Shown here: positions 14,801 through 30,200 of the stretch, in pieces
How positions within the stretch are numbered: position 1 is the stretch's first letter
Layout: each line of letters opens with the position of its first letter
DNA from: Apostichopus japonicus
Taxonomy: Eukaryota; Echinodermata; Holothuroidea; Aspidochirotida; Stichopodidae
Reading direction: 5' to 3'
NCBI RefSeq assembly: GCF_037975245.1
Contig: NC_092582.1
Location: 3,504,501 to 3,568,500, forward strand
Length of the DNA stretch: 64,000 bases
Made by a program: the position numbers and the translations under genes
The notes under the pieces: model-generated
Told to the model about the DNA's origin: nothing
The model's input: only the letters and a program-made list of their open reading frames with translations
Database searches by the model: none

Positions 14801-17800
14801 AACCCCAAAATTAAGTTGCAGATTAATTTGTCACTAGTAGCAACAATATATTTTTTGTACCACTTTACAATATTATTGAATTGAGTAACTGAAATTTTTA
14901 TTTGACAGAGGTTGATTTTTTTTCATTTTGTGCTTAAAAATTGAGATCCAGAGCATATGCTGCTGAATAAAAAAAATAAAAGTAAACTCTGCAAAGAAAT
15001 GATCATTGAAATACTTTGAAGGTCACTTGTTGAAGCGGGTATAAAATAAAAAGTGTGTCATGTTATTACAAGTGCATAGACTGCAGACTCTGTGTGGATG
15101 TATATAAACATACAAGTGTTAGAATGACAACCCCAGCATCTAGCATAGTTATCAGGCATGAGCTTTTTCCGCGAATTCGCGGAATATCCGTGATTTCTTT
15201 TCTACCTTGGGGACAAAACTATTTTCCTAACACACTGTAGCCTATGCAAACTGGAGCCTATACCGCAATTTTTGCAAATTTCCGTGATTTTTTTTTTACC
15301 CCAGGCTCATCCCCGAGTTATACATAATTTTGAGTAACAAAATGAAATAAAACTGTTAGCAAACTGCTTATCCACTAGAGAGCCTGTGTAATAGAATGTG
15401 TAAAAGTAAGTTGGCCTGACGTTTCGATCCTAGCAGGATCTTCTTCAGAGGCTAAATGACAAGTTACAGTAACAGAGGGGACAAAAACACGCACAGAATA
15501 CAGACAGGTTAATGAGCACGTGCGGTGAACACAATGAGATGGATGAAAGGGGATTATAAGTAGAAAGCAACAGGAGAAGAGGAGAGGAAGGAGATAAACT
15601 GTGGAGGGACAAAGAGAGGATTAAAGGCACAGGGTGAGGAATAAACTGGAGAGGGACAAAGACAGAAAGGTGTGAAGAAAAATGGAGGGGAAGAGAGCTG
15701 TAAGAGGAAGAGTGAAAGGGGGGGGGAAGGGAGAAAGGGGAGAAGGAGTAGGGAACAGAGGAAAGTTAGTCATGTCCTTCCTGAATGTTCAGCCCATGAG
15801 GTTGAATGGTACGAAGGCGTTGCATCCAGAGCCTCTCTCTGCTGATACGTACTAGGTCAGGACGGCTACCTAAGGATTCAATCCCCTGTAGGGACATGTC
15901 GTTAATGGTATGGTTGGGAAGGTTAAAATGTTCTCCAACTGGGGTCTCAGTCTTCATGGTGTTGACTGTGGATCTGTGACCATAGAAACGCTTCTTGAGG
16001 GTGGTTTTGGTTTCGCCAACATACTGGATGCCGCAAACTCTACAAGAGATCAGATAGATGACATTGGTGGTAGTGCAAGTGATGTGACCCTTAGTCTTGT
16101 GTGTGAGTTGCATGCTGTGGCTGGTGATGGAATTGGATTCAACAATGTGGTGGCTGCAGACGATGCATCTCGAAGTACGATCACATTTGAAGGTACCATG
16201 CTGAATGGGTGTGGGGTTAGAAGTAAGAGGTGGAACAGCAGCACGTACAAGAAGGTCTCGTAGGTTGCGTGGTCGTCTGTAGGCGATGATGGGTTTTTCA
16301 GGGATGGCTCGTTGGAGTCTATCTGAAGTGAGGAGAATGTTGTGGTTGTTAGAGGTGATTTTCTGAAGGGGAGGAAGATTTGGGTGGAAAGTAACAACGA
16401 GGGGCAGCTTGTTGTCGCAATCTCGTCCCTTTTTGTCCTTCACTGCCAAAGAAGATGATCTGGAAAGGGAGCGGACTCTCTGAATGGCTTCACGCACCCT
16501 TCTGGCACTATGGCCCCTGGCAATAAGGTGTTTTTCCAAAGCATCTGTATGGCGAATGAAAGAGGAATTGTTAGAGCAAATGCGACGAAGACGTAGTGCT
16601 TGACTGTAGGCAATTCCAGACTTGCAGTGACGGGGATGGCAGCTTGAAGAATGGAGATACTGGTGTGTGTCTGTGGGCTTGGTGTATAAGTCTGTGGAGA
16701 GAGAACCGTGTTCCTTGCGAACAGTCACATCGAGAAAGTTAACCTGTTGGTGAGAGTAATCAGAGGTGAATTTGATGGTGCTGTGGAAAGAATTGATATG
16801 ATTGATGAAGGTGAGCAGGCTATCCTCATCACTGGTCCAAATGAAGAAGATGTCATCGATGTAGCGCCACCAGATAAGGGGACGACAGGGAGCCGTACTG
16901 AGCATGCGTTCTTCAAGGCTAGACATAAACAGGCATGCATAGGAAGGAGCCATCCTGGTTCCCATGGCTGTCCCGTGTCTTTGAAGGTAATGCTTGTCCA
17001 TGAACGTGAAGTTGTTTTTGGTGAGAACCTGTTGCATGAGAGCTTTGATGTCAGAGATGGGTGGACAAGGGTGGACCTTCTTAGACAGGGCTGCACACGT
17101 GGCTGCGATACCTTCAGCATGAGGGATGTTAGTGTACAGAGAAGTGACGTCGAAAGTACCGATGATGGCTGTACTGGGGATTTGGTTTTTGATATCTTCA
17201 AGTTTCCTGAGGAAATCTGGAGTGTCATGGATATAAGAATTAATCTGAGGAACAAGAGGTTTGATGAAGTGGTCCACAAACAAGGATATCTTCTCGGTGG
17301 GGGACCCATTGCCCGAGATGATAGGCCTACCAGGGTTACCAGGTTATTCCTCACCCTGTGCCTTTAATCCTCTCTTTGTCCCTCCACAGTTTATCTCCTT
17401 CCTCTCCTCTTCTCCTGTTGCTTTCTACTTATAATCCCCTTTCATCCATCTCATTGTGTTCACCGTGCTCATTAACCTGTCTGTATTCTGTGCGTGTTTT
17501 TGTCCCCTCTGTTACTGTAACTTGTCATTTAGCCTCTGAAGAAGATCCTGCTAGGATCGAAACGTCAGGCCAACTTACTTTTACACATAATTTTGAGTAG
17601 AGAGTATATGGTGAGTTCATTAAAGGGATGATATTTAGGTGACTAAAAGTTCTTGAAAACTCCCTGGACATTTTCTGCATCCTTTAGGTCAAAACTAGGC
17701 TTGTGCGAGTAAGTCAACTCTTAATCGGACTCACAAATTATGCTTAGGAGTACTGGATTAACGATTCCTGCTCATTTAGTGTTGCCACTCCCAACTCTTT

Positions 17801-20800
17801 GCCCAAACAATTTCCAAACTTGGTCGTCATCTGCAACATAATGTGCCAAAAATCTACTATTTTAGACCACAGCTGTTCTGAGATCAAAGCAATATTTTAA
17901 ACATTAAAAATCAAAGTTTGATATTAAAAAGCTATATAGCCCATATCAGCAGCCTGTGCATCTGAAATTTTCGTTGTAAAAGTATCATACATACTTTCAA
18001 AAGTCCTCAGATTTGGCAAGTCATGTTTTAAAAAAACGTTCCAAATGTAGAGTACATTAAAAAGCATATAACAATAGGAATGTAAAGCCTTTGACGAACA
18101 TTTGCAATGATGACGTCTAAGACCACTTACCGTGATCCAATTATCGGAGTAATCGATGGTTTAGCCAATCAACATGGACCGTAAATCGTTCAGTCAACCA
18201 TCTCACTCGAGTAACATACGTGTGGGTTTACGATTTCAGTGCTGAGATATTTTGCTGATTTTAATGATAAGTGTTACATTGTCTACTGCTGAAATATTAC
18301 TCTACTTGTTCATAATTAATATAAGATGTAAGTAAAGACCCAGAAAATCATTTGCTCTCATATATGTTGGTGCTCATAGCAGTGTAAATTCGGACTAGAT
18401 CCAATATTTTGCAAAGTTGGACACAAATATCTCTTCTTTTGAGCTCAAATTCATTTTTCGATCTTTGTACAGTATCATAGCATTTAACTTCTTTAAATTA
18501 TTTTAATAGTATTAAGTAAATGTGTGTTTGTGTGGGTAATTAACGTAAACCATGCATATGAAAATAATGAGTGTAATTAATGTAACGCAAGTATTGACTG
18601 ACACATCATTTATTCAATCGTAATGACAGCCTTAGAAATCCATTCAGCTGTTTTATTGACCAATTCAGTATTGGCTTTTAGTTTCAGGTCGTGTAGTCAA
18701 GTTTTTGAATTTTTGGGTTATTTGGTTTGGTCCATTTTAATAGCAGGCTGCAACACTTATATTTATTGATATTGGTTGGTTGGATCGATCCCGTCATGAC
18801 TGACAGCTCGTGACGTCAACAATGGCACGCCATTTCTGACGATCCTTGGCAAGAGAATAAAGATCTTGAAGAGAACTCGATCCGACCAAAGGTTTTATTT
18901 GGTCAAACCATCTGGTCCTGGGTCTACCAGGTTTTCTGCTCCCTTCAACTCGACCTTGCATGATGACTTTCTCAATACAGTCTCCTTCTCTTCTTATTGA
19001 TATTGACCCCTGCAATTACAAATTCTGCAAGATTTCATTTTTTTCCCCTTTTTACAAAATCCATGAATTCTCTTTCTCAGACGCTCTGATATTATTGGGT
19101 TGTGTGGACTACATTGATAGCGTTTAAACCATCTTTGTTGTCCAGACAAAATAACTTGGTAGAACACAGAAATTTTTTTTGTTCTAGCATACTGGTTTGA
19201 AAATTAATATGTTTCAAACCAAGAATTAATTTCTTTGCTGTTTTAAAGATTTTCATTTTTTAATTCTTTTTTACATTTTAGGCCTACATGTAATTTCAGT
19301 TGTTATCAATATAAAACTATTCAGTGTGAGAAAATGTACCACTCCTTTTAATCACATGTTTTCACATGACAGTTTAAATAGATGGTATGTAAAGCTTACT
19401 GAGAATTTGCTGCTACATATCCATGTCTTGTGTAATGTATTGATTATTATAGAGTGCGTATGTTATTAAATCACATTAAGCAGCATATTTGATTTCAGTA
19501 ACACATGGTTAGTTCCCAGCTACAGTCCTGCAGCGTATCATAATATCTGTGTGCTTAAATTTTAAAAGGACAATCTTCCATCTCTATCTCTTTATATCCA
19601 TTACCTTGTGACAATTTAGAGAATTTGACATTTCTTTTTTAATTCTGTATATTAATATGGCAGCTGGGTGCTATTTTTACAGTAGTAGGGATTCTGAAAT
19701 GTATGTGCCCCCTGTCCCATAAGTTCACTGATCAACATGTATTATGCAGATATGACAAGAGTGACACAATAAATTATATGTGAGTCATAAATTATAGCAA
19801 TATTAAATTAGGGTTAAAAATTATCCCCAACAACTTTTTCATGTGACATTTGCTTTGCAAGTCAATAACAATCAAATTGACAAAAAACATTTCATTTCTA
19901 TCTGGTGTCATGTGTAAGATCTGTCTTATCCATTTTAAGATTCAAGGACATTCCTCGGAATGACCGATTATTTTGACCTGACTGTAATTTATCAGCCTCC
20001 CTGAAGATGAAAACTATCTTTCACCGGCCTTGTCAGTTTAAATCTCTGAAATTATGAGGCACAAATTCAAAAATTCTCTTTTGAAAATCTTGAAATTTGC
20101 CAGTGTCGTGAACAGTGAATATAATGATAACACGGTAGTACTATCTAGGCAATCTGTCTAATGGATCTCTAATTAATGCAGAATCTTCTGTTCACGGTTC
20201 ATTAATAGTGTAATTACAGAAACAAACTACCATAGCAGGTAAGAGAGTTAACGAGATAAAAAAAAAAGCATAATACACAATAAAGAAGAAAAAAAGCCTA
20301 AGAAAAAAAAAACCAAAGATTTTGACAAATTTGACAAAATGTGAATTTACAACAGTAAGTGGGGTCACTAATTACTTGTTGAAGGATAAATTCACATAAG
20401 ACATAAACAGTCAAAGTTGGTTAGACAATCCTTTCACAGAGTTTTTTTTTTCTGTATCTGAATAAATTAATGACGATGGTTTTCAAAGGTTTGCAGGCAC
20501 TGGATAGTATTATATCATATAATTTATATTCATGACAAGAAAAGAACATCAAACAAATTTACTTAGCAGATCGGTAGTAGATAATGGAATGAGCTTCTTG
20601 GTTAATTGGTATGAATGTAATTGTAAGAGGTGCTTAAAGTGGTATATGTAAACACATACATACACATATATGTATGATTACACACTAAATCTTCAAAGTA
20701 ATGTCTAAGCACTTGTTCTCACTAGCTAAACCCGTACTCATCACTGGATAGCTGACAAGTTGGCCATTCATGGCACCTTCAACTTTCAGTATCATGACCA

Positions 20801-20996
20801 TGAAGATTTTTCGCTATAAGAGCCTGAAATTTTTGTCACAGCCGCTTTTACTCAGTAGTATACAATTTTTGTATGCTGCTCCCAAGTGTTGCACCACATT
20901 TACTTCCATTTGTATGTACCCATGACAGTCAAGCCACAAGAAAAATAAAATGAGTTTGTTTGATAACATGCTATATACATGCACACACACATATAT

Positions 20997-21048
<52 letters not shown>

Positions 21049-21160
21049 AGACTAGTTGAGACTAGTGGAAAGCTAGTAGTTGTAACTAGTCTCAACATAT
21101 ATTCCGCTCTGTCCCCCTGACATAGAGCACTCTGTGCCAAGATAGACGCCAACCAACCTA

Positions 21161-21227
<67 letters not shown>

Positions 21228-24200
21228 TCGATCATCAGACAACTCTGATATACATATAAAATATAAAGAAATCCGCTGAAAGGAGCACACATGTTTACAT
21301 CACTTTCAGCTAAATGTCAATGTAAAGGTTGATTTCATTCTCAGGTTTTTAACCTCAAACCCTTGAATAGAAAACATATTTTCCATCACAAATAATGGAG
21401 AAGTCAATTTCCTAGCGCAAGCTGTAAATGGAATCTTTTGTATTGGTCGTTTTGTTTAAATATTGTTACACTGTTAAGCTCATTACCTGTCCAGGATATG
21501 GTAGACAGGTATACTGTATGCCAGATATTTAGTGCCTCGGCCTGCTGCTGTATTGTCAATAAAGTTCAGATAATAGTCCTCTTTACCAGTCAATCAGAGC
21601 ATTGAGTTCATTTTAAAGAACTTTTGTTATTAAGATATATAGTGCCATTAGCTTGTCACTAGCAACATAGAGAAGGGAAGTTCCTAATAGGATTGAAGCT
21701 TTCCATAGACTTTTAAGTCCTCAAAAAGCTACTCAAAAAAATTGTCATCTCTCATCTTCTGTTTCTTATTCTTAACAACGAAGGTGTCAAAAGCGACACA
21801 ACAAATTTATGAAAATTGTTACAATATATGCTAGGAAGCATTAATATTAGGTTTAAGACTTAGAGGGAACTTATATACATTTTTTGTCTTTTCCATTTCA
21901 TTTGTCTCTGTAGGTAGGAGAGGCGAGAGCTCTCTACAATCTAGGTAACGTCTATCACGCTAAGGGTAAAAGTGCTGGAAAAGCTGGACACCAGGAACCA
22001 GGGGACTTTCCAGAAACAGTGACTTCATGTCTGAAGCAAGCCATCGTATATTATGAGTAAGTCTACAAAAACCCTGTAAGTTATCATGTATGTCCTCTGA
22101 AAGAATGTTGCCTATGGGATCGAAACCTTAAAAAGTACATCTCACTGTCCATCCCCTTTAAACCCCTCACCCCCCCCCATCCCCAGTAAACAGGGGACTT
22201 CCAGAAACAGTGACTTCATGCCTGAAGCAGGCCATCGTATATTATGAGTAAGTCTACAAAAACCTGTAAGTTATCATGTATGTCCTCTGAAAGAATGTTG
22301 CCTATGGGATCGCAGCCTTAAAAAGTATATCTCATTGTCCATCCCCTACAAACCCCTCACCCCCCCCCCATCCCCAGTTAACAGGGGACAAGTGGGAAGA
22401 CTTTGGAATGCTGTTGGTGACTTACTAGAATTACTAGTTTGGTAAATTTCAGTTCAGTTAAGTTTTATGATGGGGGCTCAATATATGATAAGATCTTCAA
22501 GAAATCAGAAAGTGAAATCTTCTTCAAATAGTTGATACTCTTGTGTTGGGTAATTTAAACACTCAAGTGGCCCTTATCAGTTTTCACACTCTGAGCTTCA
22601 GGGGTCAACAACTTATCTCAAATGGTCTCAAAATTGGCTCAAGGGGTCAACAGGCTATCTTAAATGGTCTCTAAATTGGACTTCCTGTATTCTCTGTGAT
22701 ACAGTATGTAGATGACTTAACTCTCATACAAAGAACATCTATGTGTCTATATTTCATATAGGAAGACTGTTTTTTCTGGATATTGAAACATTTTGGATTA
22801 AAAATTCTATATGGTAAAATCCTTACCAGTGAATTAATTGGTTGATGCCCAACAAGAGCTGTAAATTTCTGATCTTTTCTGGTTCTCACATAGTAAGTCT
22901 TGGAAAAATTTAGCTCACTTGCTCTTCATTAGTCAGATAGTTCAATGGAATTTTGAGCAAATTAAATGGCAAGGAATAACAAAGCCTTTAGGCTTTCTGG
23001 TTTATCTACATTTTTGCAACTTAAACCTACAGTAGCAACTGATGATAAAGATTAAAGCTTATACTCCTTTTCTCATTCCATTTTCCACTCACTAGCCATT
23101 TACTCATGAACTTAATTGTCAAGTTTCCCTATTCAGTTTGTTAAGATCTTTGTTACTCCTATAAAAACATTGAATTCATGTTATTTTTCGCCTCGAATTA
23201 GTTCAAGACAGTCATTCTGACGAAATAGTCAATAGCCGGAACCGAATGGGTACGTCATAAATGTCTGAAATTTTATGGAAAAAAATTGAAATTGTTGACA
23301 AGAAGGAAGTTAGTTTACCCTGACAACAACAAAAAAAAGCCTGAAGGTTACCCTCAGAAATTAGAGTTCAATCAATGTCTATCAAGTTACGGAGACGTGG
23401 TCAATATATAGCAAACACATACCACATCCTCCAGTCGTTAAAAATATTGTTTTGATTTTGATGGAGAAATCATCGCATTCTCATACAGTCTGTTGGCTAT
23501 CTCTTTTGTCCTCTTTTGTGCCCATCAACGGTTGCTATGGCAGCACCACATTGGTGACAAAATCAACAAGTTTTCTGTCTGAATTCTGCCCAGAACAAAC
23601 CTTCGAGGTATTAAATATTCAAAATCAAGACACCCTCTGCTATGCGGCTGTATACAGACAGTGGACATGCCTTTGCGATTTGCAAATGATTTGAATTGCA
23701 AATCTGCCGTTTTGTCCGAGAGGTTCACGGCAAAGTTAGTATTTAGTTTTTAATTAAAAGCAACGATGGGTGGCCTGTGATGGTATGTTCTCTGTTTAGC
23801 TGTCAGGTCGAATTTATACAAGGAACCTTGAGCTACCACTTCTGATGGGGGCTTTCTTTATTACTCTGAAAAACAGTTCCGATGGGAAGATGGGAAACTT
23901 TTTAATTTCATATAATTTATCAAAAAAGTGCGGTTAACTTTGCTCGTTCCATAGGTTACTCTCGGTTGTAACTGTAATGCAATGTTAAGACGTTCGCTGA
24001 GAAGATATCGTGGGCTCTGTTTAAATAGCGTACATGTACTATATGTACAAACCAAAATCCTTATCAATGGTATGAAGGGTGCAAGCTGAACATTAGAACA
24101 CAAATTATGTTATTTATTTGGTTCCTCTCTTACCAGCTGTCAATCGATAACATTCTTGCACTGCACCCCCAATTACCATCTTACAGGTACATGTAGGTCA

Positions 24201-27200
24201 TGGCCCTCTTCCTTAAAAATCGAGCGATTTACTTCGCTCCTCTCTTTACAGTATACCTGTCTCCTACTTCACATCTGCATTTTTCAATCTACCTATTAGT
24301 ACACATTGGAACGTTTTAACACTGCACCTTCTCTGCACCCTAACACTGCACCCTCTTTGGACACCGCCAACTTACTCCTTCCCAATCGACCATTCTGAAG
24401 GAAAACTACGCAAAATCTCTGTCTAGATTTGTATCAACGTTTTTCCATCATTATTTCCATTCTGGTGAATCCGTACATCGCTTTCTCGGCTAGGATCTTT
24501 CCATCCACCTGAATACGCTGGTGTGTCATATTCTCAATGGGAGCTTTTGGAGTTCAGGATATGGAGTATTTACTTCATGCCTCTCTTGCCATGTCTCCTA
24601 TGTACATACTGCACACACTCCTATCTACTACCTTGTCTACATGGTTTGAGGTTGCTGTATATATCCTATGTACAGTTATATTTATTGTTTTATTATATTG
24701 TAAAATGATCCATTTAGTTATTTGTCTTTTGTTCCATTGCCAAAATAAGACCAAAAATAGGTATAATTATGAACCTGTACCATCTATCTGAGTAGCAAAT
24801 TAAGGTGATATTAAACCACAGCATTTGGATCTCCTCTCAACATAACCTCTGTTTTAATTCAAGCAAATATACTGTGTTAAAGTCTCAATTCGTGTTTGCT
24901 GATGAATTTCGGAAAAGAACCTTCCAAAGCAGATTTAATGTTTTTTATTCTAAATACACTCTCGCCAGGTGGGTTCAATGGAGAAAAGCTGTAGCAATGG
25001 AAAGAAAGAAATTAATTTTCTGTTGCCCTTATGGCGCGAACGATTTACCGAAAATAAGTGCGACTGTCCATATCAGCATGTTCAATAATACACTAGGCAT
25101 ATATATACTCGTATCGTCCACTTTTTATACCCAATTCCATAGAGGAAATGTCCGAAAACACCTGTTGATTCATTGCACTTCAAGAAAATGACACAATTTC
25201 GCAAGCTACATCTGTAAGACCAACAGAAATATACTATTCAAGAGAATCTACCTAACACAGGCTAGTCACGAAAGTGCAAGTAGTCCTAGGCCTACACGGT
25301 CGTAAACATGATCTGTTGGGCGGGGCTTGCAAACTTTGATTGAAGTTTGTAGAATCTAGGGACTCGTTAATAAATCTTGCAAATTTTATTCAGCTCAAAA
25401 TGTTTAATGATAGATAACTCAATAAAAATAATGGATATTGATATGGAAATTGTATAGAACAGTGTCATTTTCACTGAGATTTTAAGTGCAGTAAGCTGGA
25501 AAGGCCGAAGTTTAAATTTGGCAAACACGTACTGAGACTTAAAAATATATTTTCTTACCATTATTTGCTGTTTTTTTTGGATTTTCTGTTCAAGTTTAAA
25601 TCAGATGTACAGTACAGTACACATAAACTATTTATGCTTCACGTAATGTTTATGAGGCCTAGCCCTATCATCAATTAATGGCGACTAAATTAGAGCATAC
25701 AAACAGAACTAAGACACACAACAAACAATGTCTTAACTCTCACAAGGATTCTTACCATAAATTTCCCTCATCTGTGAAATCAGAGTTTTGTAATTCCTCC
25801 CTCTGCTCTGGTTTTACTCAAATCTGTTTTGAATTGAGATTTTCTCTTTATCTTCATTCCTATTGTTTTTGCCATTGTTTATGAATAGTGACTACCGACT
25901 CACTTTTTATCTCTTTGTAAAGCAAAACTACTGGCATTGTGTGGCATTTTAAGCCCAGTTCATAATGGACCTAATTACATTAAAGTCTTGTCCTAGATAT
26001 TCAAAGAGGCCATTGCAAGCAAAAATGTATCTTCATTCTATTCATCAGCACAGAGTGCATACATTCCTAAATCCTACCATACGTAGGTTTGCCTTCTATT
26101 ATTCCGCCAGAGCGGAGATTTTCTCTCCATCTTTATTCCTGTTGTATTTTTCTATTGTTTTTGTAGTTACTTGTATAGTGACTACTGACTCCCCTTTTAT
26201 CTCTTTCTAAAGCAAAAGTACTGGCATTGTGTTGCACTGGAGTCTGGTGGATAGTAGGCCTAATTACATTAAAGTCTTGTCCTAGATATTTGAAAGTCAA
26301 TCCAAGCAAAAAATTTATTTTATTTTAATTCTGTTTTATCAGCACAGAGTGCATGCATTCCTATTCGTACCATACATATGTTTGCCTTTTATTATTCTGT
26401 TAGTTGATGTAGGTCACAGATCTGTTCTAGCTGTGTTCCATTATAATGTCTTACGTAGAGGCATTCTCAATCGAATGAAATACATCGACATTAACAATGG
26501 CCCAATGGGAATGATAGGAAAATTCACTGGCGATGCATTAGTAACTTCCAGTATATACCTGAAATGAAACATGTGTAAATTATGCAATGTGTGTAGTCAA
26601 AAATAATCCTGCGCAGGGTTGCTACGAATTTTGAGTACTGTACATAAACATTAAGCATTGAATACTAGAGGCTCTGCATTAGTAATAATTAATTTAAATT
26701 TGGAAACTATGTAGAGGGTTGATGAATAATTTAAGAAAAAAATAGTGATAATGTGCTTAAGTATAAATAAAATGTCCTTGGTGGACTCCTTATAAAAACA
26801 AGCTAGTTGATGGTTTTGATTTCTGACAATTATCAGCTCTGCTATATTACAAAACTGTTGCCATAGAGAGAAACAACTAGTTATATTTGATAACTTAGAA
26901 GTAAGTTAGTTAAGTTACATAGTCCTGAGCATTGGTATATAATATATCAATGAAACAGCTAGTTACATTTGATAATATAAGTTACATAGTTAAGTTTCAG
27001 TTCATAGTCCATATCCCTGAACATATTATTTATATATATATATATATTTCTTATAATGATATAAATATCATTATATATATCTGTGAAACAACTAGTTACA
27101 TGTTATAACAATTAAAATTATCGTAGCTCATATGTTGTCCATTTTCCTGTTGCTATATTTGTGAAGTAGCTCGTTGCATATTGTAGAACCAAATTAAAAC

Positions 27201-30200
27201 AATACATAGTCCATTTCTTATTAACTTATATTTGTGAAGCAGCTTCAGTTTCATTTTGTATAAACTAAACTTACATTATCAGTTACATTATTTCATTTTG
27301 GTTCAAATTTGTAACTCAACATTACTTGATCACACAGTCCATATCCCTGTTCCTACCTATGTGAAGTATCTAGTTTTATTTTGTAACTACGATATCACAA
27401 CTATGTATGTATATACTTCATGTCCTTGCTAATGTACCTGCTGTACCTCTCAGATGGCTAGATCCATTCCTTACTTTTAACAATATTACAGTATATGAGT
27501 ATCAATTGTACATGTTTGCCAACATTGTAAAGTTTATCGTAGTAAGATAAGTTCAAATAAGATTAACTTTGCAGCTATCACTGGCGTGCAGTAATCCATT
27601 GAACGTCTATGTGACAAAAATTGCTTCTAAGAAGATTTGCGCTGTTCTTCACTAAAAGATCATCTGTATTACTCCCACGATTAGCGTGAGCTTAGAATAG
27701 CTTAATGTTTTTAAAGTTCTCTCTCTGAGTTTTTGAACCGAGAGCAGGGTCTAAAAGAGCAGAGGTTATACACGTAGACCAGTGCACTGCAGTAAATGTC
27801 TATATATGAAGGACAATTCAGAAGTCAGGGCACATCCATGGGGATAATTGATGCAGACATTTGTGTTATGATGTAGACAACCATAAATAATGCACAAAAC
27901 ACTGTGATTTTGTTATTAACAATGACTGTAATTGCTTAAGATTTGAAGAATAACTTGAGATGAGGTGCAAGCTAATAACTTAGTGAACTTTTGTTTTACA
28001 AAAATTATTTCAGTCTACATAATTGAATAAGGCTCTTTCTCCTTTCATTTGAAGGAACGCCTCTCTCTCTCTGTAACACTTTTATGAGATAGTGAAAATA
28101 GATCGCTTGTTTTTTACCCTCGACTACCATTGCCTTGATCATTAGCAATGTTACAGTATTCTACTCCCATCCCTTGAATAGCTCTGATAAAAGAAACAGA
28201 TGGCTAATGTTTTTCCCTTTTATTCAGACCCTCTTCCAGCCTCTAATGTTCCTTCCTAAGATAATAAAGCAAACTAAAATAAGCTGTCATGAATACAGTA
28301 TTCCTTTCTCAGATTAGTCCTCCTGTTTAATTTCGTGTTCGGAATGGTTGTGGTTAATGATAAGAGGGTAAAGTTTTATGGAACAAGAGATTACTAGAGT
28401 TGACAGTAGAGTAGCGGTAATGACATCGGTGACGACATTGGAAAGATCGCCTCCTCCTCGTTTGGGATGTACTGGGAAGTCCTTAATTAGAGTGACCTTA
28501 ATAGTAGTGATACTTGACAGTTTTGATGTACAGTGTGGGTCTTAATGGGGTCATAAATGAAAGGTGCAGTTCAATCTGTTTCCCAAAATTATCAGTGAAT
28601 ATGCTTTCTAGAGGAGGAATTGGGAGACAAATAATTTATGCTCCTCTTCCCCCCTCCCCCCCCCCCCCTTCCCCACTCAGCTATTGTACTTCAGAATATA
28701 ATAGTACTTATTTATCCTTCCCTGCACCTGATTTTTTGCCTCTTAAACGATGAAACATGGTTAAAAGAAAGTTTTAACAACTTTAAGGAACTCTTTTTGG
28801 CATTATTGATGCTATAGCCATAAGCTGCAAGCTTATACCCCACGACGTAGCCTTGCGAACCAAGATACTAACAAAGAGATCAGAGATGGGCATGCATCTT
28901 ACAGGGCCATAGTGAAATTTAGTACCAAATCCACAGGCATCTTTAATATTGCTCTCATTAGATCATGACAAAAATGGAAGTATAGCATTATATCTGAATT
29001 GTAAGTTCTACATATATATATTGGGTATTGTCCATCTGTTCTGCTATTATTCAATGATTTTCATTTACTAAAATCATCACCTTGACTTAATTGTTCGAGT
29101 TTTCTTTTCACCGAGGTAAAGTTGAATGAAGAAGGTACGAAAACTCTCCAGTGCCAGGGTGACAAAATGTTGAGGTTTAAATGGATTTGTTAATTATTCG
29201 CTGATTTACCGTCACTTGATGTGAAAATGTAATGAGTGTTTCTTAAGTTTGATTCATTTTTTATCCTATTTTTGAGCAATATACTCAATATTAAAGTTGA
29301 GTAATATTTGCAACCAAACATAAAAAACTGCTTTTCAAAGTTTATACTTATTGATTTGATTTATTTAGGACAGTCTGTGAGGTTCTTTGCCTCATATGTA
29401 GAAAACAGGAGAGCAAGTAGTTTGGTTATTTGATTTGTTAATTATTTGCCAAATAAATTTTGTTTGGTGTAAAAATATACAGAGAGTGTTTCTTAAAGTT
29501 TGATCCATTATGATGCTATTTTGAGTAAAAATCCATGACTTTGGATTTGATATATTATGCATATTCAGGGAATAATTTAGTGTTCAAATTTTTTATAGCA
29601 TTTTCAGTCTCTGAATCTTTGCTCTGATTGAATACTATAGATCCTGTGTGGAAAACTGCTATAACATCTTCACTCTTGTATAGCAACTTGACCATTTTTT
29701 CTAGCATTTATGAAGGCTCTGAAGTTGGTCTCTCATTGAATACTATAGTTCCTGTGTAGGAGACTGCGATACATCTTTCCTCTTGTATATATATAGCAAC
29801 TTGACAAATTTGTATAGCATTTTGTGACATGATACTGGATAGATTAATTCCTGATATTGATTTTCTCAATTCAAGACAATCTTTTTGTTGAGTGCTCAGA
29901 GAAAAAACAGTTTTGTTATAAATTTGAATTGAAAATTGACAGAAAATCAGTATTTGATTCTTCCATGAGACTGCAAAAGCACTCAACACGAGTAGTTGAA
30001 CTATATATTTATTAGTTTTTAAACCAGCCCTTTGCCATATCCACTCCCTTTTATCTGTCAAAATGTAATCTTTTGATCAATTGTTTTGAGCTAAATGTCA
30101 TTTTAGAGTTAGATATAAAGTTAGATAAAACAGCTGCTACTTAATCTCCAGTTTCATTGTTTATATCCAGTAATTGTTGCATTTGAATGGTCTTCTTCAT

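Larger units (their letters stand above)
15337..17584 (-). mobile_element. Penelope-like retroelement with inverted arms and 15-bp target duplication
   Basis: Perfect 15-bp direct repeats acataattttgagta lie at 15322-15336 and 17585-17599. Inside, a 249-bp arm (15396-15644) is repeated in inverted orientation at 17344-17588; the right copy lacks 4 bases. Between them lies a minus-strand reverse transcriptase/GIY-YIG frame, then a purine-rich stretch (15645-15765). Each arm contains a hammerhead-like fold near its outer end. The frame opens at a conserved RT segment next to the arm edge, so the 5' part of the coding region is missing. The element sits in intron 1 in antisense orientation. Confidence 0.92.

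Noticed and set aside
15910-17367. Open frames of 115-219 codons on both strands across the Penelope-like element
   Set aside because: They are shadows of the minus-strand RT frame. They lack motifs, while the RT frame has the A, B, YIDD and GIY-YIG motifs in order.
20814-21290. 158-codon minus-strand frame
   Set aside because: It is mostly Ile-Tyr repeats from AT microsatellites.
22384-22400. Third copy of the exon 2 duplication as a further exon
   Set aside because: Similarity stops a few bases in and no donor is present.
24805-25191. 128-codon open frame in intron 2
   Set aside because: No domain, no codon bias, no splice partners, and it is embedded in intron DNA.
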